Shown piece by piece: positions 8,833 through 18,036 of a stretch of DNA of 64,000 bases; position 1 is the first letter of the stretch, and the number at the start of each line of letters is the position of its first letter. The stretch comes from Microbacterium lushaniae (lineage in GTDB: Bacteria; Actinomycetota; Actinomycetes; Actinomycetales; Microbacteriaceae), in assembly GCF_008727775.1 (NCBI RefSeq), contig NZ_CP044232.1:3472001-3536000 (forward strand), read 5' to 3'. Position numbers and translations under genes: made by a program. The notes under the pieces were generated by a model, which saw only the letters and a list, made by a program, of their open reading frames with translations, was not told the DNA's origin and searched no databases.

Positions 8833-9877
8833 GGTGCTCCTCCGTTCCGCCGGTCACGCCGGCCACCGCACGGGCGACGGCCCCGTCGAGCCCCTCGGCG
8901 GTGATCCCCACGCTGCGGTGCAGCGCGATCCCGGCGCCGGCGAGCGCATCGCCGGTCGCGGCGAGATCCCACAGCGGCGCCTCATCGCCCTGCCGGATGA
9001 GCGCCAGCACGACGTCGGCGTGGGCCGCCACGGCCATCGCCCGCGTCGTGGTCGCGCGCTCGGCGATCGTGGCGACGGCCGAGCCGGTCGACCGCGCGAA
9101 GTGCGCGTCGACGAGGCCCGCGTGGACTGCGTCGGCGTCCGGGGCCTCGACGGCGGCTCCGAGCCACGAGAGGTCGCCGGTGTCGTGGTCGTCGGAGACG
9201 ATCGTCGCCCCGGATGCCTCGACCGCGGCGTACACCGACGGGTCGGGGTGGTTGCTGCCGGTGACGTGCACGCGCACGCCGCCCGCGCGCGGCTCGGCCG
9301 CGGCATCCAGCAGCTCGACCGCGGCGGCGGGGGGGACGGATGCGGCGGCCAGCAGGGCCGTGAGAGCCATCGTCCCGCCGACCTCCGGCGGCTGGGCGCG
9401 TCGCCGGGCCTGCAGGCGCGCGACGGCGTCGCCCACGGCGCGCTCCTGCCTCGCCGCCTCCCGCCAGGCGGCCGCATCCGGGGTGGAGCCGGTGACGCCT
9501 TCGCAGAACGCCGTGAGCGCCGCCAGCTGCGCTCGCGCGAAACGGCGCGTGGCCGGCGAGTCCTGACGCGGCAGGTCCAGCAGGTGCACGGGCGGGATGC
9601 CCGCGCCGCGCAGCATGCGCAGCACGTAGAACAGCCGCAGGTTCGCCTGGGAGTCGTTGCACACCACGATCGCGTCCAGCGCAGGACCCGCGCCGCCGAG
9701 CAGCTCCGTCAGGATCGCCGCCGCCGGCGGGTCGACGCTGCCCAGGTGCGCGACCGCCTCACCGGCGAGCGGTGCGGACCAGCTGCCCGTGAGACGGTGC
9801 GGGATTGCACCGGCGGCGAAGACGATCTGGCGGGGGACGTCGTTGCCGACGATCCCGACGGCCGCCCCGGCGGTCAC
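8825..9877 (-). CDS. 2-hydroxyacyl-CoA dehydratase-family subunit (small)
   Basis: 350 residues from the GTG at 9877, which overlaps the CoA-transferase stop as GTGA. The start GIVGNDVPRQIVFAAGAIPH matches the family N-terminus (P-E/R-x-I-x-A-A-G-x-x-P), and IVVCNDSQANLRLFYVLRM with LLDLPRQDSP matches the central motif. Its Cys is kept in VVCND, but the N-terminal and C-terminal cysteine positions are occupied by other residues (SVDPPA; IVSDDHDTGD). Presumably it pairs with the next gene to form a heterodimer. No activator ATPase (HgdC/FldI type) is nearby. Confidence 0.72.
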   Translation of the reverse strand: MTAGAAVGIVGNDVPRQIVFAAGAIPHRLTGSWSAPLAGEAVAHLGSVDPPAAAILTELLGGAGPALDAIVVCNDSQANLRLFYVLRMLRGAGIPPVHLLDLPRQDSPATRRFARAQLAALTAFCEGVTGSTPDAAAWREAARQERAVGDAVARLQARRRAQPPEVGGTMALTALLAAASVPPAAAVELLDAAAEPRAGGVRVHVTGSNHPDPSVYAAVEASGATIVSDDHDTGDLSWLGAAVEAPDADAVHAGLVDAHFARSTGSAVATIAERATTTRAMAVAAHADVVLALIRQGDEAPLWDLAATGDALAGAGIALHRSVGITAEGLDGAVARAVAGVTGGTEEHHA

Positions 9878-11112
9878 AGCACCCCTTCGGCCCGCAGCTG
9901 GTCGATGGTCGCGTCGTCGTAGCCGAGCAGCGCGCCCAGGACCAGCTCCGTCTGCTCCCCCAGCCCGGGTGCGGGGCGCGACAGGTCGGTCGCGCTCCGG
10001 GAGAAGGTCACCGGCAGCCCGCTTCCGTAGAGCCCCTCGACGAATCCGAACTCCGGGTGCACGAGGGGGACGACCTCCTTGCGCGAGAGGACGAGTTCGT
10101 CCCGCACGGCCTCGGCGGTGTCGCGCACCGGGGCCGCCGGAACGGCGTTGGCCTCCAGGGCTGCGAGCACCTCGCTGAGCGGGCGGCGAGCCGACCACTC
10201 CTGGATGCGGCCGTGCAGGTCTCCGGCGTTGCGCACGCGGGCATCGCGCGTGGCGTACTCGGGGTCATCGACGAGGTCGGGACGCCCGATGGCGCGCAGG
10301 AGCCCTGCCGCGAACGCGTCGGTGGGGGCGCAGATCGCGAACCAGCCGTCCACGGCCCGGAACGTGCCGAACGGCGCCAGGCGCGGGACGACGGCGCCCG
10401 TGCGCAGTGGGATGCCGACCGACTCGAGTGCGTCGAACGGCTCGCACGCGACGAGGGAGGTGAGACTTCCCAGCATCGACACGTCCACATGCTGGCCTTC
10501 GCCGGTCTTGTCGGCGTGCAGCACGGCGGACAGCGTCCCGATCACGGCGAACAGCGGGGCGACGAGGTCGCCGACGGGCAGGCCGAACCGCACCGGCGGG
10601 TCGCCGGGTTCGCCGGCGGTCATCATGACGCCGCTGAGGGCCTGGATGATCGTGTCCATCGCCTTGCCGTCGCCGCCCTGTGCGCCGAAGCCGCTGATGG
10701 AGGTGTAGACGAGGCGGGGGTTCACCTTCCGCACGGCGGCGTAGTCGATGCCGAGCCGCTCGGTCACCCCTGCACTGTAGTTCTCCACGACGATGTCGGC
10801 CTCGCGGGCGAGTTCGAGGAACACCTCCCGGCTGCGCGGATGCTTCAGATTGAGGGTGATGCTCTCCTTGTTGCGACCGCGCACCATCATCGACACGGAC
10901 ATGTCCTGCGCCGACGTCCGCTGCAGACTGAGGCCCTCCCCGGTGACGTAGGGCGAGTTGTTGCGCGATGAGTCGCCGCCGCGCGTCGGGTTCTCGATCT
11001 TGATGACGCGTGCGCCCAGCCCCGCCAGCAGGAGGGTGGCGTACGGACCGGCCAGTGCCGTCGTCAGATCCAGCACCGTCTTGCCGTGCAGGGGTCCCCT
11101 CTTCGTGCTCAT
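9874..11112 (-). CDS. CaiB/BaiF (class III) CoA-transferase
   Basis: 412 residues; moves CoA between carboxylic acids. Family signatures include [20 protein letters not shown] with the ALAGP turn, [35 protein letters not shown], the active-site region [19 protein letters not shown] with the expected catalytic Asp near its start, and [10 protein letters not shown]. Start at the ATG at 11112 overlaps the CapA-like stop (ATGA). In the Fld phenyllactate system a CoA-transferase of this family feeds the 2-hydroxyacyl-CoA dehydratase, and here too it directly precedes the dehydratase-like pair. Substrate not predictable. Confidence 0.92.
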   Translation of the reverse strand: MSTKRGPLHGKTVLDLTTALAGPYATLLLAGLGARVIKIENPTRGGDSSRNNSPYVTGEGLSLQRTSAQDMSVSMMVRGRNKESITLNLKHPRSREVFLELAREADIVVENYSAGVTERLGIDYAAVRKVNPRLVYTSISGFGAQGGDGKAMDTIIQALSGVMMTAGEPGDPPVRFGLPVGDLVAPLFAVIGTLSAVLHADKTGEGQHVDVSMLGSLTSLVACEPFDALESVGIPLRTGAVVPRLAPFGTFRAVDGWFAICAPTDAFAAGLLRAIGRPDLVDDPEYATRDARVRNAGDLHGRIQEWSARRPLSEVLAALEANAVPAAPVRDTAEAVRDELVLSRKEVVPLVHPEFGFVEGLYGSGLPVTFSRSATDLSRPAPGLGEQTELVLGALLGYDDATIDQLRAEGVL

Positions 11113-12242
11113 CGTGCTGCTCCTCCCTGCGCGACCAGAAGTCGGTCGTCGTGCCATGCGAACTCGGTCTGGAACCCGGCCTCGGCCGTGATGGCCCGAA
11201 CGTACTGGGCCACCGCCTCACCCCGCTCGGATGCGCCGGTGGGCACGGGCACCGCGTCGTCGTCGATCCAGCACGGGACCAGCGACGCCGACACCGTCCC
11301 GTCCTCGGACACGTCCGCACGCGCGATCACGGTGTGGCGGCTCTCGGGGTGGAACGGGTAGTCCGGCATCGCCGGGTCGGGGACGAACCCGAACAGGCGC
11401 ACGCGCTGCCGTGCCCACGCCGACCGCTCGGCGGCGTCGCCGGGCTTGGCCGAGAGGGCCTTCGTGACAGTGGCGAAGTTGCCCAGGCCATGGAAGATCG
11501 GCCGGCCGCGGTAGATCTCCACCCCCTTGAGGATGTGTGCGTGGTGTCCGATGACGACGTGGGCGCCCGCATCCACCATCGCGTGGGAGATCTCGCCCTC
11601 GTAATCGGCGATCTCGGCCGGCACGTGCACGAGTCCCTTGTGCAGGGCCACCACGACGACGGCGCCCGTGGCGGCCGTCTCGCGGACGGCGTCGGCCACA
11701 CGCTGCAGCGAGCGCTGCTCGGCGAAGGTGTAGATGCGCGGCGGGCCGCCGGGGTTGGCCCCGCGGGTCTCGTAGTGGGTGACCACCTCGATGTAGGCGG
11801 CGCCGGGCTTCAGCGACGTTGCCCACGTCTCCCGCGGCCCGACGCAGTTCACGCTGAGGACTGCGACCTCGCGCTCACCGCCCGTGACGATCGCCGGGGC
11901 GAGGGCTTCGGCGAGGTCTTCTCCGGCGCCGGCGGTCAGCATCCCGCGCTCGGCGCAGTGCCGCCGGGTCTCGGCGATCCCCTCCGGGCCGAAGTCGAAC
12001 ACGTGGTTGCCGGCGAGGGTGAGCACGTCGAATCCGGCGGCTGCGACGGCGTCCAGCGCGCTGGGGGGTGCCGGAAGTGCGGGCACGTCGGTCGTGAGGA
12101 CGCGACCGACGTCCACGTGCGGTACTTCGAGGTGACCGATCACGACGTCCCCACCGGCCAGCACGGGAGCGGCGGCGGCGAGCAGAGCGGTGGCATCCGG
12201 CGTCTCGAGCACGAGATCGCCGGTGGCGAGCACGGTGATCAT
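11109..12242 (-). CDS. CapA-family metallophosphatase-like protein
   Basis: 377 residues of the CapA/YwtB fold: an N-terminal [30 protein letters not shown] (the GNH motif), [13 protein letters not shown] and [12 protein letters not shown], then IFHGLGNFA, which together supply the metal ligands of a calcineurin-like site. No signal peptide or membrane anchor is seen, unlike polyglutamate-synthesis CapA. It sits inside the ABC / CoA-transferase operon with ATGA overlaps at both ends, so it probably hydrolyses an ester or amide in that pathway rather than making capsule. Confidence 0.85.
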   Translation of the reverse strand: MITVLATGDLVLETPDATALLAAAAPVLAGGDVVIGHLEVPHVDVGRVLTTDVPALPAPPSALDAVAAAGFDVLTLAGNHVFDFGPEGIAETRRHCAERGMLTAGAGEDLAEALAPAIVTGGEREVAVLSVNCVGPRETWATSLKPGAAYIEVVTHYETRGANPGGPPRIYTFAEQRSLQRVADAVRETAATGAVVVVALHKGLVHVPAEIADYEGEISHAMVDAGAHVVIGHHAHILKGVEIYRGRPIFHGLGNFATVTKALSAKPGDAAERSAWARQRVRLFGFVPDPAMPDYPFHPESRHTVIARADVSEDGTVSASLVPCWIDDDAVPVPTGASERGEAVAQYVRAITAEAGFQTEFAWHDDRLLVAQGGAAR

Positions 12243-13039
12243 CGCGACGGCGTCTCCGTCTGCGCCGTGCGCGTGAGGAATGCCTGCAGACGCGTGGACT
12301 GCGGGGACTCGAAGAACTCCCGCGCGGGCCGGTCCTCAATCACCTTGCCCTCGGCCATGAACACGCAGCGGTCGGCGACGCTGCGGGCGAAGGCGAGTTC
12401 GTGCGTGACGACGACCATCGTCATCCCCGAGACGGCGAGGTCTTTGATGACCTGCAGCACCTCGTCGACGAGCTCGGGGTCCAGCGAGCTGGTCGGTTCG
12501 TCGAACAGGAGCACGCGCGGGTTGGCCGCGACGGCGCGCGCGATCGCGACGCGCTGCTGCTGGCCGCCGGAGAGCTGGCGCGGGTGCGCGTGGGCCTTGT
12601 CGGCGAGACCGACCCGCTCCAGCAGTTCCATCGCGCGCCGCTTCGCCTCGGCGGGTGCGACCCCGTGGACGGTGACGGGCGCCTCGGTGATGTTGCGCAG
12701 CACCGTCCAGTGCGGGAAGAGGTTGAACTGCTGGAACACCATCCCCATGCGGCGCCGCTGACGCTGCACATCGACGTCGCGGAGCGGGCGGAGATGCCCG
12801 CGGTGGGCCTCGTAGCCGAGCAGCTGCCCGTCGAGGTACATCGAGCCGGCGTCGATCGACTCCAGCTGGTCGATGCAGCGCACGAGGGTGGACTTGCCCG
12901 AGCCGGACGGGCCGAGCACCGCGACGACCTCGGAGTCCTCGACCCGCAGGTCGACGCCGTCGAGGGCTGCGTGCTCGCCGAAGCGCTTCTCGACCCCGAC
13001 GACCTCGAGCACGGGCACCGTGGTGCGTTCGACGCTCAT
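12239..13039 (-). CDS. Polar amino-acid-type ABC transporter ATPase
   Basis: 266 residues. Walker [11 protein letters not shown]-loop [17 protein letters not shown], signature LSGGQQQR, Walker [18 protein letters not shown] and switch His in VVTHELAF are intact and match the GlnQ/HisP group. Start ATG at 13039 overlaps the permease stop; its own stop overlaps the CapA-like start. It works with the permease (13036-13947) and binding protein (13975-14880). Confidence 0.95.
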   Translation of the reverse strand: MSVERTTVPVLEVVGVEKRFGEHAALDGVDLRVEDSEVVAVLGPSGSGKSTLVRCIDQLESIDAGSMYLDGQLLGYEAHRGHLRPLRDVDVQRQRRRMGMVFQQFNLFPHWTVLRNITEAPVTVHGVAPAEAKRRAMELLERVGLADKAHAHPRQLSGGQQQRVAIARAVAANPRVLLFDEPTSSLDPELVDEVLQVIKDLAVSGMTMVVVTHELAFARSVADRCVFMAEGKVIEDRPAREFFESPQSTRLQAFLTRTAQTETPSR

Positions 13040-13947
13040 GCTGCAGCCTCCAGCCGCTGGACGGTGCGGCGCGCGCGCGTGGTGCGCGCGAGTCCGCGGT
13101 TGAACCGGGCTTCCACCCGGCGCTGCACGAGCGTGAGGAGGGTCACCACGACGAGGTACCAGATGACGGCGACCAGCAGCATGGGCACGACCTCGTAGGT
13201 GCGGTTGTAGATGACCTGCACCGAATGCAGCAGGTCGCCCATCGCGATGACGCTCACGAGCGACGTGCCCTTCAGCAGCGCGATCACCTGCGACCCGGTC
13301 GGGGGGATGATGACCCGCATCGCCTGCGGCAGGATGACGCGGCTGAACGTGCGCCACGGCGAGAAGCCCATCGCCTTGGCCGCATCCCGCTGCCCCTGGT
13401 CCACGGAGAGGATGCCCGCGCGGATGATCTCCGCCATGTACGCCGCCTCGTGCAGCGACAGCCCGATGATGGCCGCGGTCAGCGGCGTGATGACGTCGTT
13501 GGTGTTCCACGCGAACAGTTCCGGCCCGAACGGCACGCCGACGGCGAGCTTGGGGACGAGGTAGGCGAGGTTGTACCAGAAGATCAGCTGCACGAGCGGG
13601 GGGACGCCGCGGAAGACGCCCACGAACACGACGCAGGCCCAGCGGACCGGCGCGAAATCCGCCAGCTGCCCGGCCGCGAGGGCGGTGCCCAGCAGCGAGC
13701 CCAGCACCATGCCCACGGCCGTGAGCATGAGCGACATGAGCAGGCCCAGCAGGACGGAGGGTGCGAAGAGGTACTGCGCCACCACGCCCCATTCGAACCG
13801 GTCGTTGGTGGCGAGGAAGACGGCGAGCTGGACGACGGCGAGCGCGAGGAGCACGCCGATGACCAGGCGCCACGGCCGGAACCGGGGGCGGGCGTCGGCG
13901 ACATCCACACTGCCCGCGCGCGGCGGTGTGATGATGGGGGTGGTCAC
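13036..13947 (-). CDS. Polar amino-acid-type ABC transporter permease
   Basis: 303 residues with an N-terminal cytoplasmic stretch and about five or six membrane segments. The HisM/GlnP-type coupling region is seen (LHEAAYMAEIIRAGILSVDQ, then GQRDAAKAMGFSPWRTF and ILPQAMRVIIPP). GTG at 13947 follows GAGGAG by 6 bases. Only one permease is present, so a homodimer is likely. Confidence 0.94.
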   Translation of the reverse strand: MTTPIITPPRAGSVDVADARPRFRPWRLVIGVLLALAVVQLAVFLATNDRFEWGVVAQYLFAPSVLLGLLMSLMLTAVGMVLGSLLGTALAAGQLADFAPVRWACVVFVGVFRGVPPLVQLIFWYNLAYLVPKLAVGVPFGPELFAWNTNDVITPLTAAIIGLSLHEAAYMAEIIRAGILSVDQGQRDAAKAMGFSPWRTFSRVILPQAMRVIIPPTGSQVIALLKGTSLVSVIAMGDLLHSVQVIYNRTYEVVPMLLVAVIWYLVVVTLLTLVQRRVEARFNRGLARTTRARRTVQRLEAAA

Positions 13948-13974
13948 GGTGCGCTCCTCGTGCTCGGCCGTCGC

Positions 13975-14880
13975 TCAGCCGCCGGTGTTCGGGTTGAGGA
14001 CGGGCGCCTCGACCTGGGCGTCCTCGATGTCGTACTCGGCCATGATCTCGGCGTACCGGCCGCTGTCGAAGATGGCCTCGAACGCGGCCAGCATCGGCTC
14101 GGCGAGCCCCGAGTCCTTCGGCATGAACATCGCCAGGAGGTCCACCCCTGCGCCCTGCTCATCGGTCTGCATGACGTAGTCGTACTTGTCCTGCTGGGTG
14201 GCGAGGAGATCGATCGCGGACGCCTGCGTCGTGCCGACGAGGTCGGCGCGGCCGGAGTTCAGCGCGAGGATCGTGGAGTTGGTGTCCTCCAGGCCCACGA
14301 ACTCGGTCGGCTCGAGGCCCTCGCCGGTGCACCAGTCGTCGAGGCGCTGCAGCTGCGTCTCGGTGACGGATCCGACGACGCCCGCGACGCGCTGGCCGCA
14401 CACCGCCTCGCTGTCGGGGAAGTCGTCGGCGCGCTCGGCCGGGAAGACGTAGCTCGTGCGCGTGGTCATCCACACGACGGCGTCGAAGTCGGCCTCCCGT
14501 TCGGGGGTCGCGCGGACGGGACCGTTGAAGGCGTCGTAGCGGCCGGAGAGCATGCCGGTGAGCATCGCGTCCAGTCCCGACGACGTCACGATCTCGAACT
14601 CGACGCCCAGCTGCTCGGCGAGCGCTGCCTGCATGTCGGGGTCGATGCCGGTGAAGGAGCCGTCGTCCTCGATCGTGCGGTAGGGCGGATGCGTGTCGCC
14701 GGCCATCGTGATGACGCCGGCTTCCTTGATCTCGTCGGGCAGCAGGTCGTACAGCGGTGCGTCTTCGCCCACGGGGGCGTCGACGACGGGCTCCCCCTCG
14801 GACGCCGGTTCACCGGGCGAGGCGCAGCCGGCGAGGGCCAGCACGGCCACCAGCGGGACGAGAGCGATCTTTGCTCGCAT
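13975..14880 (-). CDS. Amino-acid-type ABC solute-binding lipoprotein
   Basis: 301 residues. Signal segment ends in the lipobox LAGC. The SBP family 3 body contains GVITMAGDTHPPYRTIEDDG, FTGIDPDMQAALAEQLGVEF and LTGMLSGRYDAFNGP. The ATG at 14880 is chosen because GGAG lies 6 bases upstream; a GTG at 14892 overlaps that ribosome site. First gene of the operon running to 6392. The ligand could be an amino acid or a hydroxy- or keto-acid, given the CoA-dependent genes downstream. Confidence 0.9.
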   Translation of the reverse strand: MRAKIALVPLVAVLALAGCASPGEPASEGEPVVDAPVGEDAPLYDLLPDEIKEAGVITMAGDTHPPYRTIEDDGSFTGIDPDMQAALAEQLGVEFEIVTSSGLDAMLTGMLSGRYDAFNGPVRATPEREADFDAVVWMTTRTSYVFPAERADDFPDSEAVCGQRVAGVVGSVTETQLQRLDDWCTGEGLEPTEFVGLEDTNSTILALNSGRADLVGTTQASAIDLLATQQDKYDYVMQTDEQGAGVDLLAMFMPKDSGLAEPMLAAFEAIFDSGRYAEIMAEYDIEDAQVEAPVLNPNTGG

Positions 14881-14936
14881 GAGATTCTCCACATCGTTGT
14901 GATCTCGTGGGCCCCGGGTGGGCCTCCAGTCAGAAC

Positions 14937-14966
14937 ATCATAAAACTTGATGATTGGAAACGTCAA
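14937..14966 (-). promoter_or_regulatory. Promoter and possible operator of the ABC / CoA-transferase operon
   Basis: Minus-strand TTGACG (14966-14961), 18-bp spacer and TATGAT (14942-14937). The spacer and -10 contain the imperfect inverted repeat CATCA-N7-TGATG, a possible repressor site. The regulator is not identified. Confidence 0.65.
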
Positions 14967-15017
14967 TGATCGCCGGGCACACGGCCGCAGACGGCCGCGC
15001 CGGGCGGGCGCGCGGAG

Positions 15018-15941
15018 TCAGAACACGTACTCCATGAGCTCGAGACCCAGGATGCGGAAGGCGTCGTGCGCGCGCAGCCGATGCGCGATGGAGAGGTCGT
15101 CGAAGCACACGATCAGCGCGTACGACACCCCCGCGCGCGGGCCGGCGAGCACTCCGGCCTCCGCGCGCACCCCGTCGCCGCGGCCGGTCTTGTTGACGAA
15201 CAGCAGCCCGTGGCCGTCGTCCTCATGCGCGAACGGGTCGAGCCCCGTCGCCGAGGCGACCAGGCTGAGGTCGGTGTTGAGGCTCAGCCATTCGGCGACC
15301 TGTGCGCTGACCCGCGCGCTGACCGCTCGCGAGTTCACCAGCGCGGAGAACAGGGTGGCCAGCTCGCGCGCCGACCCCAGGGCCACCTGCGGCGCATCGT
15401 CGGGTCCGCGCCGGTCGCGGAACCGGTCGAGCAGGGCTGTGCGCTCCAGACCGAGCGCTTCCAGGCGCGCCCGCACGGCGGGAAGCCCGACGCGTCGGAG
15501 CAGGGCGTTGGCCGCGAGCGCGTCACCGGTGGATGCGGCGAGCACCGCCAGATCCACAAGCGGCAGCGCCGGCGCCTTCAGGTGCTGCCACACGCCCGAG
15601 ACCGACACCGGTTCCACGGCGGATCGGTCGACGATCTCCAGCGGATTGAGCCGGCCGTCCTCGAACGCCGCGGCCACCTCCACCAGGAGCGGCACGACGC
15701 CGAGCCCCCCGACGGGCAGCGTGTCGTTGTCGTCGCCGGCGAGCACCGTGGTGCCGCGATCCAGATCCGCCACCCGCACCGCCACCCGCGCTCCCGAGGT
15801 CGCGAGCTCGTCCAGGGCGGCGAGCGTCGACGTGAACGACCGTCGCCCCGCCCCCGTCCGTCGCGGCGGGCGACGCCCGCCCGTGCGGCCCGAAGCCCGC
15901 AGGGGCGCGGTGTCGCGCGACGAGTCCGGGGTGGGGGCCAC
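15018..15941 (-). CDS. Serine-hydrolase (class A beta-lactamase-like) fold protein lacking SxxK
   Basis: 307 residues. The C-terminal LFVNKTGRGDGVRAEAGVL keeps the KTG motif and AASTGDALAANALLRR occupies the SDN region. Where the catalytic SxxK should be, TLPVGGLGVVPLLVEV gives Gly for both Ser and Lys, so it is unlikely to act as a beta-lactamase. No signal peptide is evident. GTG at 15941 follows GAGGAG by 6 bases. It lies 57 bases after the M13 peptidase gene on the same strand. Likely a binding or regulatory pseudoenzyme. Confidence 0.75.
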   Translation of the reverse strand: MAPTPDSSRDTAPLRASGRTGGRRPPRRTGAGRRSFTSTLAALDELATSGARVAVRVADLDRGTTVLAGDDNDTLPVGGLGVVPLLVEVAAAFEDGRLNPLEIVDRSAVEPVSVSGVWQHLKAPALPLVDLAVLAASTGDALAANALLRRVGLPAVRARLEALGLERTALLDRFRDRRGPDDAPQVALGSARELATLFSALVNSRAVSARVSAQVAEWLSLNTDLSLVASATGLDPFAHEDDGHGLLFVNKTGRGDGVRAEAGVLAGPRAGVSYALIVCFDDLSIAHRLRAHDAFRILGLELMEYVF

Positions 15942-15998
15942 GACGATCTCCTCGGGTCTCAGGCGGTCCGTGGGAAGCGGCCGGGTGACCGGATGCGA

Positions 15999-17963
15999 CT
16001 ACCAGATCGTGACGCGCTGGCTCTCGTCGAGCCACAGGGCGTCGGAGGGCTCCACGCCGAAGGCGTCATAGAACGCGTCGATGTTACGCACGATCTGGTT
16101 GCAGCGGAACTCATTCGGCGAGTGCGGGTCGATCGTCAGCAGGCGGATCGTCTCGGCCTCACGGCCCTTCTGCTGCCAGATCTGGGCCCAGCTCAGCAGG
16201 AGCCGCTGGATGCCGGTGAACCCGTCGATCTCGGGCGCCCCCGCCTCGGCGGTGTGCAGCCGGTACGCCTTGATCGCGATCCCGAGGCCCCCCAGGTCGC
16301 CGATGTTCTCACCGATCGTGAGGGCGCCGTTGACGTGGTGCTCCGGCGACAGCCCCTGCGGCACGAGGGCGTTGTACTGCTCGACGAGCCGGGAGGTGCG
16401 CTCCTCGAACGCGGTGCGGTCGGCTTCGGTCCACCAGTCCCGCAGGGACCCGTCGCCGTCGAAGCGGCTGCCCTGATCGTCGAAGCCGTGGCCGATCTCG
16501 TGTCCGATGACCGCGCCGATGCCGCCGTAGTTGGCGGCCGCATCCCGATCGGCGTCGAAGAAGGGGTACTGCAGGATCGCGGCGGGGAAGACGATCTCGT
16601 TCATGAGCGGGTTGTAGTAGGCGTTGACCGTCTGCGGCGTCATGTACCACTCGTCCCGGTCGATGGGCTGGCCGACCTTGGCGAGCTGGCGGTCGTGCTC
16701 CCACACGTGCGCCCGGCGGACGTTGCCGACGAGGTCGGCCGGATCGATCTCCAGGTCGGAGTAGTCCTTCCACTTCACGGGGTAGCCGATCTTGGGCGTG
16801 AACGCGTCGAGCTTCGCCAGCGCCCGCCGGCGCGTGTCGGGGCTCATCCACTCCAGCTCCGAGATGCTCTCGCGGTACGCCTCGACGAGGTTGGCGACGA
16901 GTTCGTCCATCGCCTCCTTGGCCGCGGGCGGGAAGTGACGCTCCACGTAGACCTTGCCCACGGCCTCCCCGAGCGCGGCCTCCACCAGGCCCACGCCGCG
17001 CTTCCAGCGCTCCCGGTTGACGGGGACGCCGGTGAGCTGCGTGCCGTAGAACGCGAAGTTCTCCTCCACGAACGGGTCGGACAGGAACGCCGCCGCGGCG
17101 TGCACGACCTTGAACCGCAGCCACGACTTCCACTCCGCCAGCCGCTCCTCGGTCAGCAGCACGGCGAAGGATTCCAGGAAGCTCGGCTGATAGACCACGA
17201 CCTCGGCGAAGGCGTCGGGATATCCGGGCGCGATCGCGTCCCGCCACGGCGCCAGGTCGACGCCGGCCGCGGCGACCAGGTCGTCCCACGTGCGCAGGTT
17301 GTAGGTCTTCACCGCGTCGCGGCTGTCTTCGCGGCTCCAGTGGTGCGTGGCCAGGTCGGTCTCCAGCGCGAAGGCGCCGTCGGCGTCGGCGGCTGCATCC
17401 GCGACCCCCGCAAGAGCGAGGATGCGCTGGATGTGGCCCCGGTACGCGACGCGGGTCTCCTCGAAGTTCTCCAGCCGGTAGTAGCTCTCATCCGGCAGCG
17501 AGAGGCCCCCCTGATAGAGCACGGGCAGGTAGCGCTTCGGATTGCCGGGGTCGGGTTCGACGAACAGCGCGATCAGCCCGCTGACGCCGTCGCGCTCGAA
17601 GCCGCCGATCGTGTGCAGGAGGCTCGGGATGCTGTCGACCGCGTCGACGCGCGCCAGCTGCTCGGTCAGCGGAGCCGCCCCCAGCTCGTCGATGCGCGCG
17701 GTGTCCATGAAGCTCGTGAAGAGGTCGCCGATCTTGCGGGTCTCGGTGCCCGGCTCGGCGCCCTGCGACTCCTCGACGATGGTCCGCACGTGCTTCTCGG
17801 CCTGCTCGGCGATGAGGTGGAACGACCCCCAGCGGGCCTTGTCCTCGGGGATCTCGGTGCGCTCGAGCCACCGTCCGTTGACGTGGCGGAAGAGGTCGTC
17901 CTGCGGGCGGATCTGGTCGCTGAGTTCGTCGAGCGCGATGCCGGAGCCAGGGGTGTCGGTCAT
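15999..17963 (-). CDS. M13-family zinc metallopeptidase (PepO-like)
   Basis: 654 residues, the usual neprilysin/PepO length. The zinc site GAVIGHEIGHGFDDQG (HExxH), substrate-binding NAYYNP and the third ligand motif LTIGENIGDLGG are all present, as is the terminal CNQIVRNIDAFYDAF. No signal peptide, so cytoplasmic as in bacterial PepO. The ATG at 17963 lies 6 bases after TACCCT on the minus strand (17975-17970), suggesting a leaderless mRNA. Role: cleavage of short peptides. Confidence 0.95.
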   Translation of the reverse strand: MTDTPGSGIALDELSDQIRPQDDLFRHVNGRWLERTEIPEDKARWGSFHLIAEQAEKHVRTIVEESQGAEPGTETRKIGDLFTSFMDTARIDELGAAPLTEQLARVDAVDSIPSLLHTIGGFERDGVSGLIALFVEPDPGNPKRYLPVLYQGGLSLPDESYYRLENFEETRVAYRGHIQRILALAGVADAAADADGAFALETDLATHHWSREDSRDAVKTYNLRTWDDLVAAAGVDLAPWRDAIAPGYPDAFAEVVVYQPSFLESFAVLLTEERLAEWKSWLRFKVVHAAAAFLSDPFVEENFAFYGTQLTGVPVNRERWKRGVGLVEAALGEAVGKVYVERHFPPAAKEAMDELVANLVEAYRESISELEWMSPDTRRRALAKLDAFTPKIGYPVKWKDYSDLEIDPADLVGNVRRAHVWEHDRQLAKVGQPIDRDEWYMTPQTVNAYYNPLMNEIVFPAAILQYPFFDADRDAAANYGGIGAVIGHEIGHGFDDQGSRFDGDGSLRDWWTEADRTAFEERTSRLVEQYNALVPQGLSPEHHVNGALTIGENIGDLGGLGIAIKAYRLHTAEAGAPEIDGFTGIQRLLLSWAQIWQQKGREAETIRLLTIDPHSPNEFRCNQIVRNIDAFYDAFGVEPSDALWLDESQRVTIW

Positions 17964-18036
17964 CGTTCCAGGGTAACCGCGCGCCCTGAGCGGCGGACGA
18001 GAGCCGGCGGGGTTCTCCGCGTCCTAGGCTCGTCTG

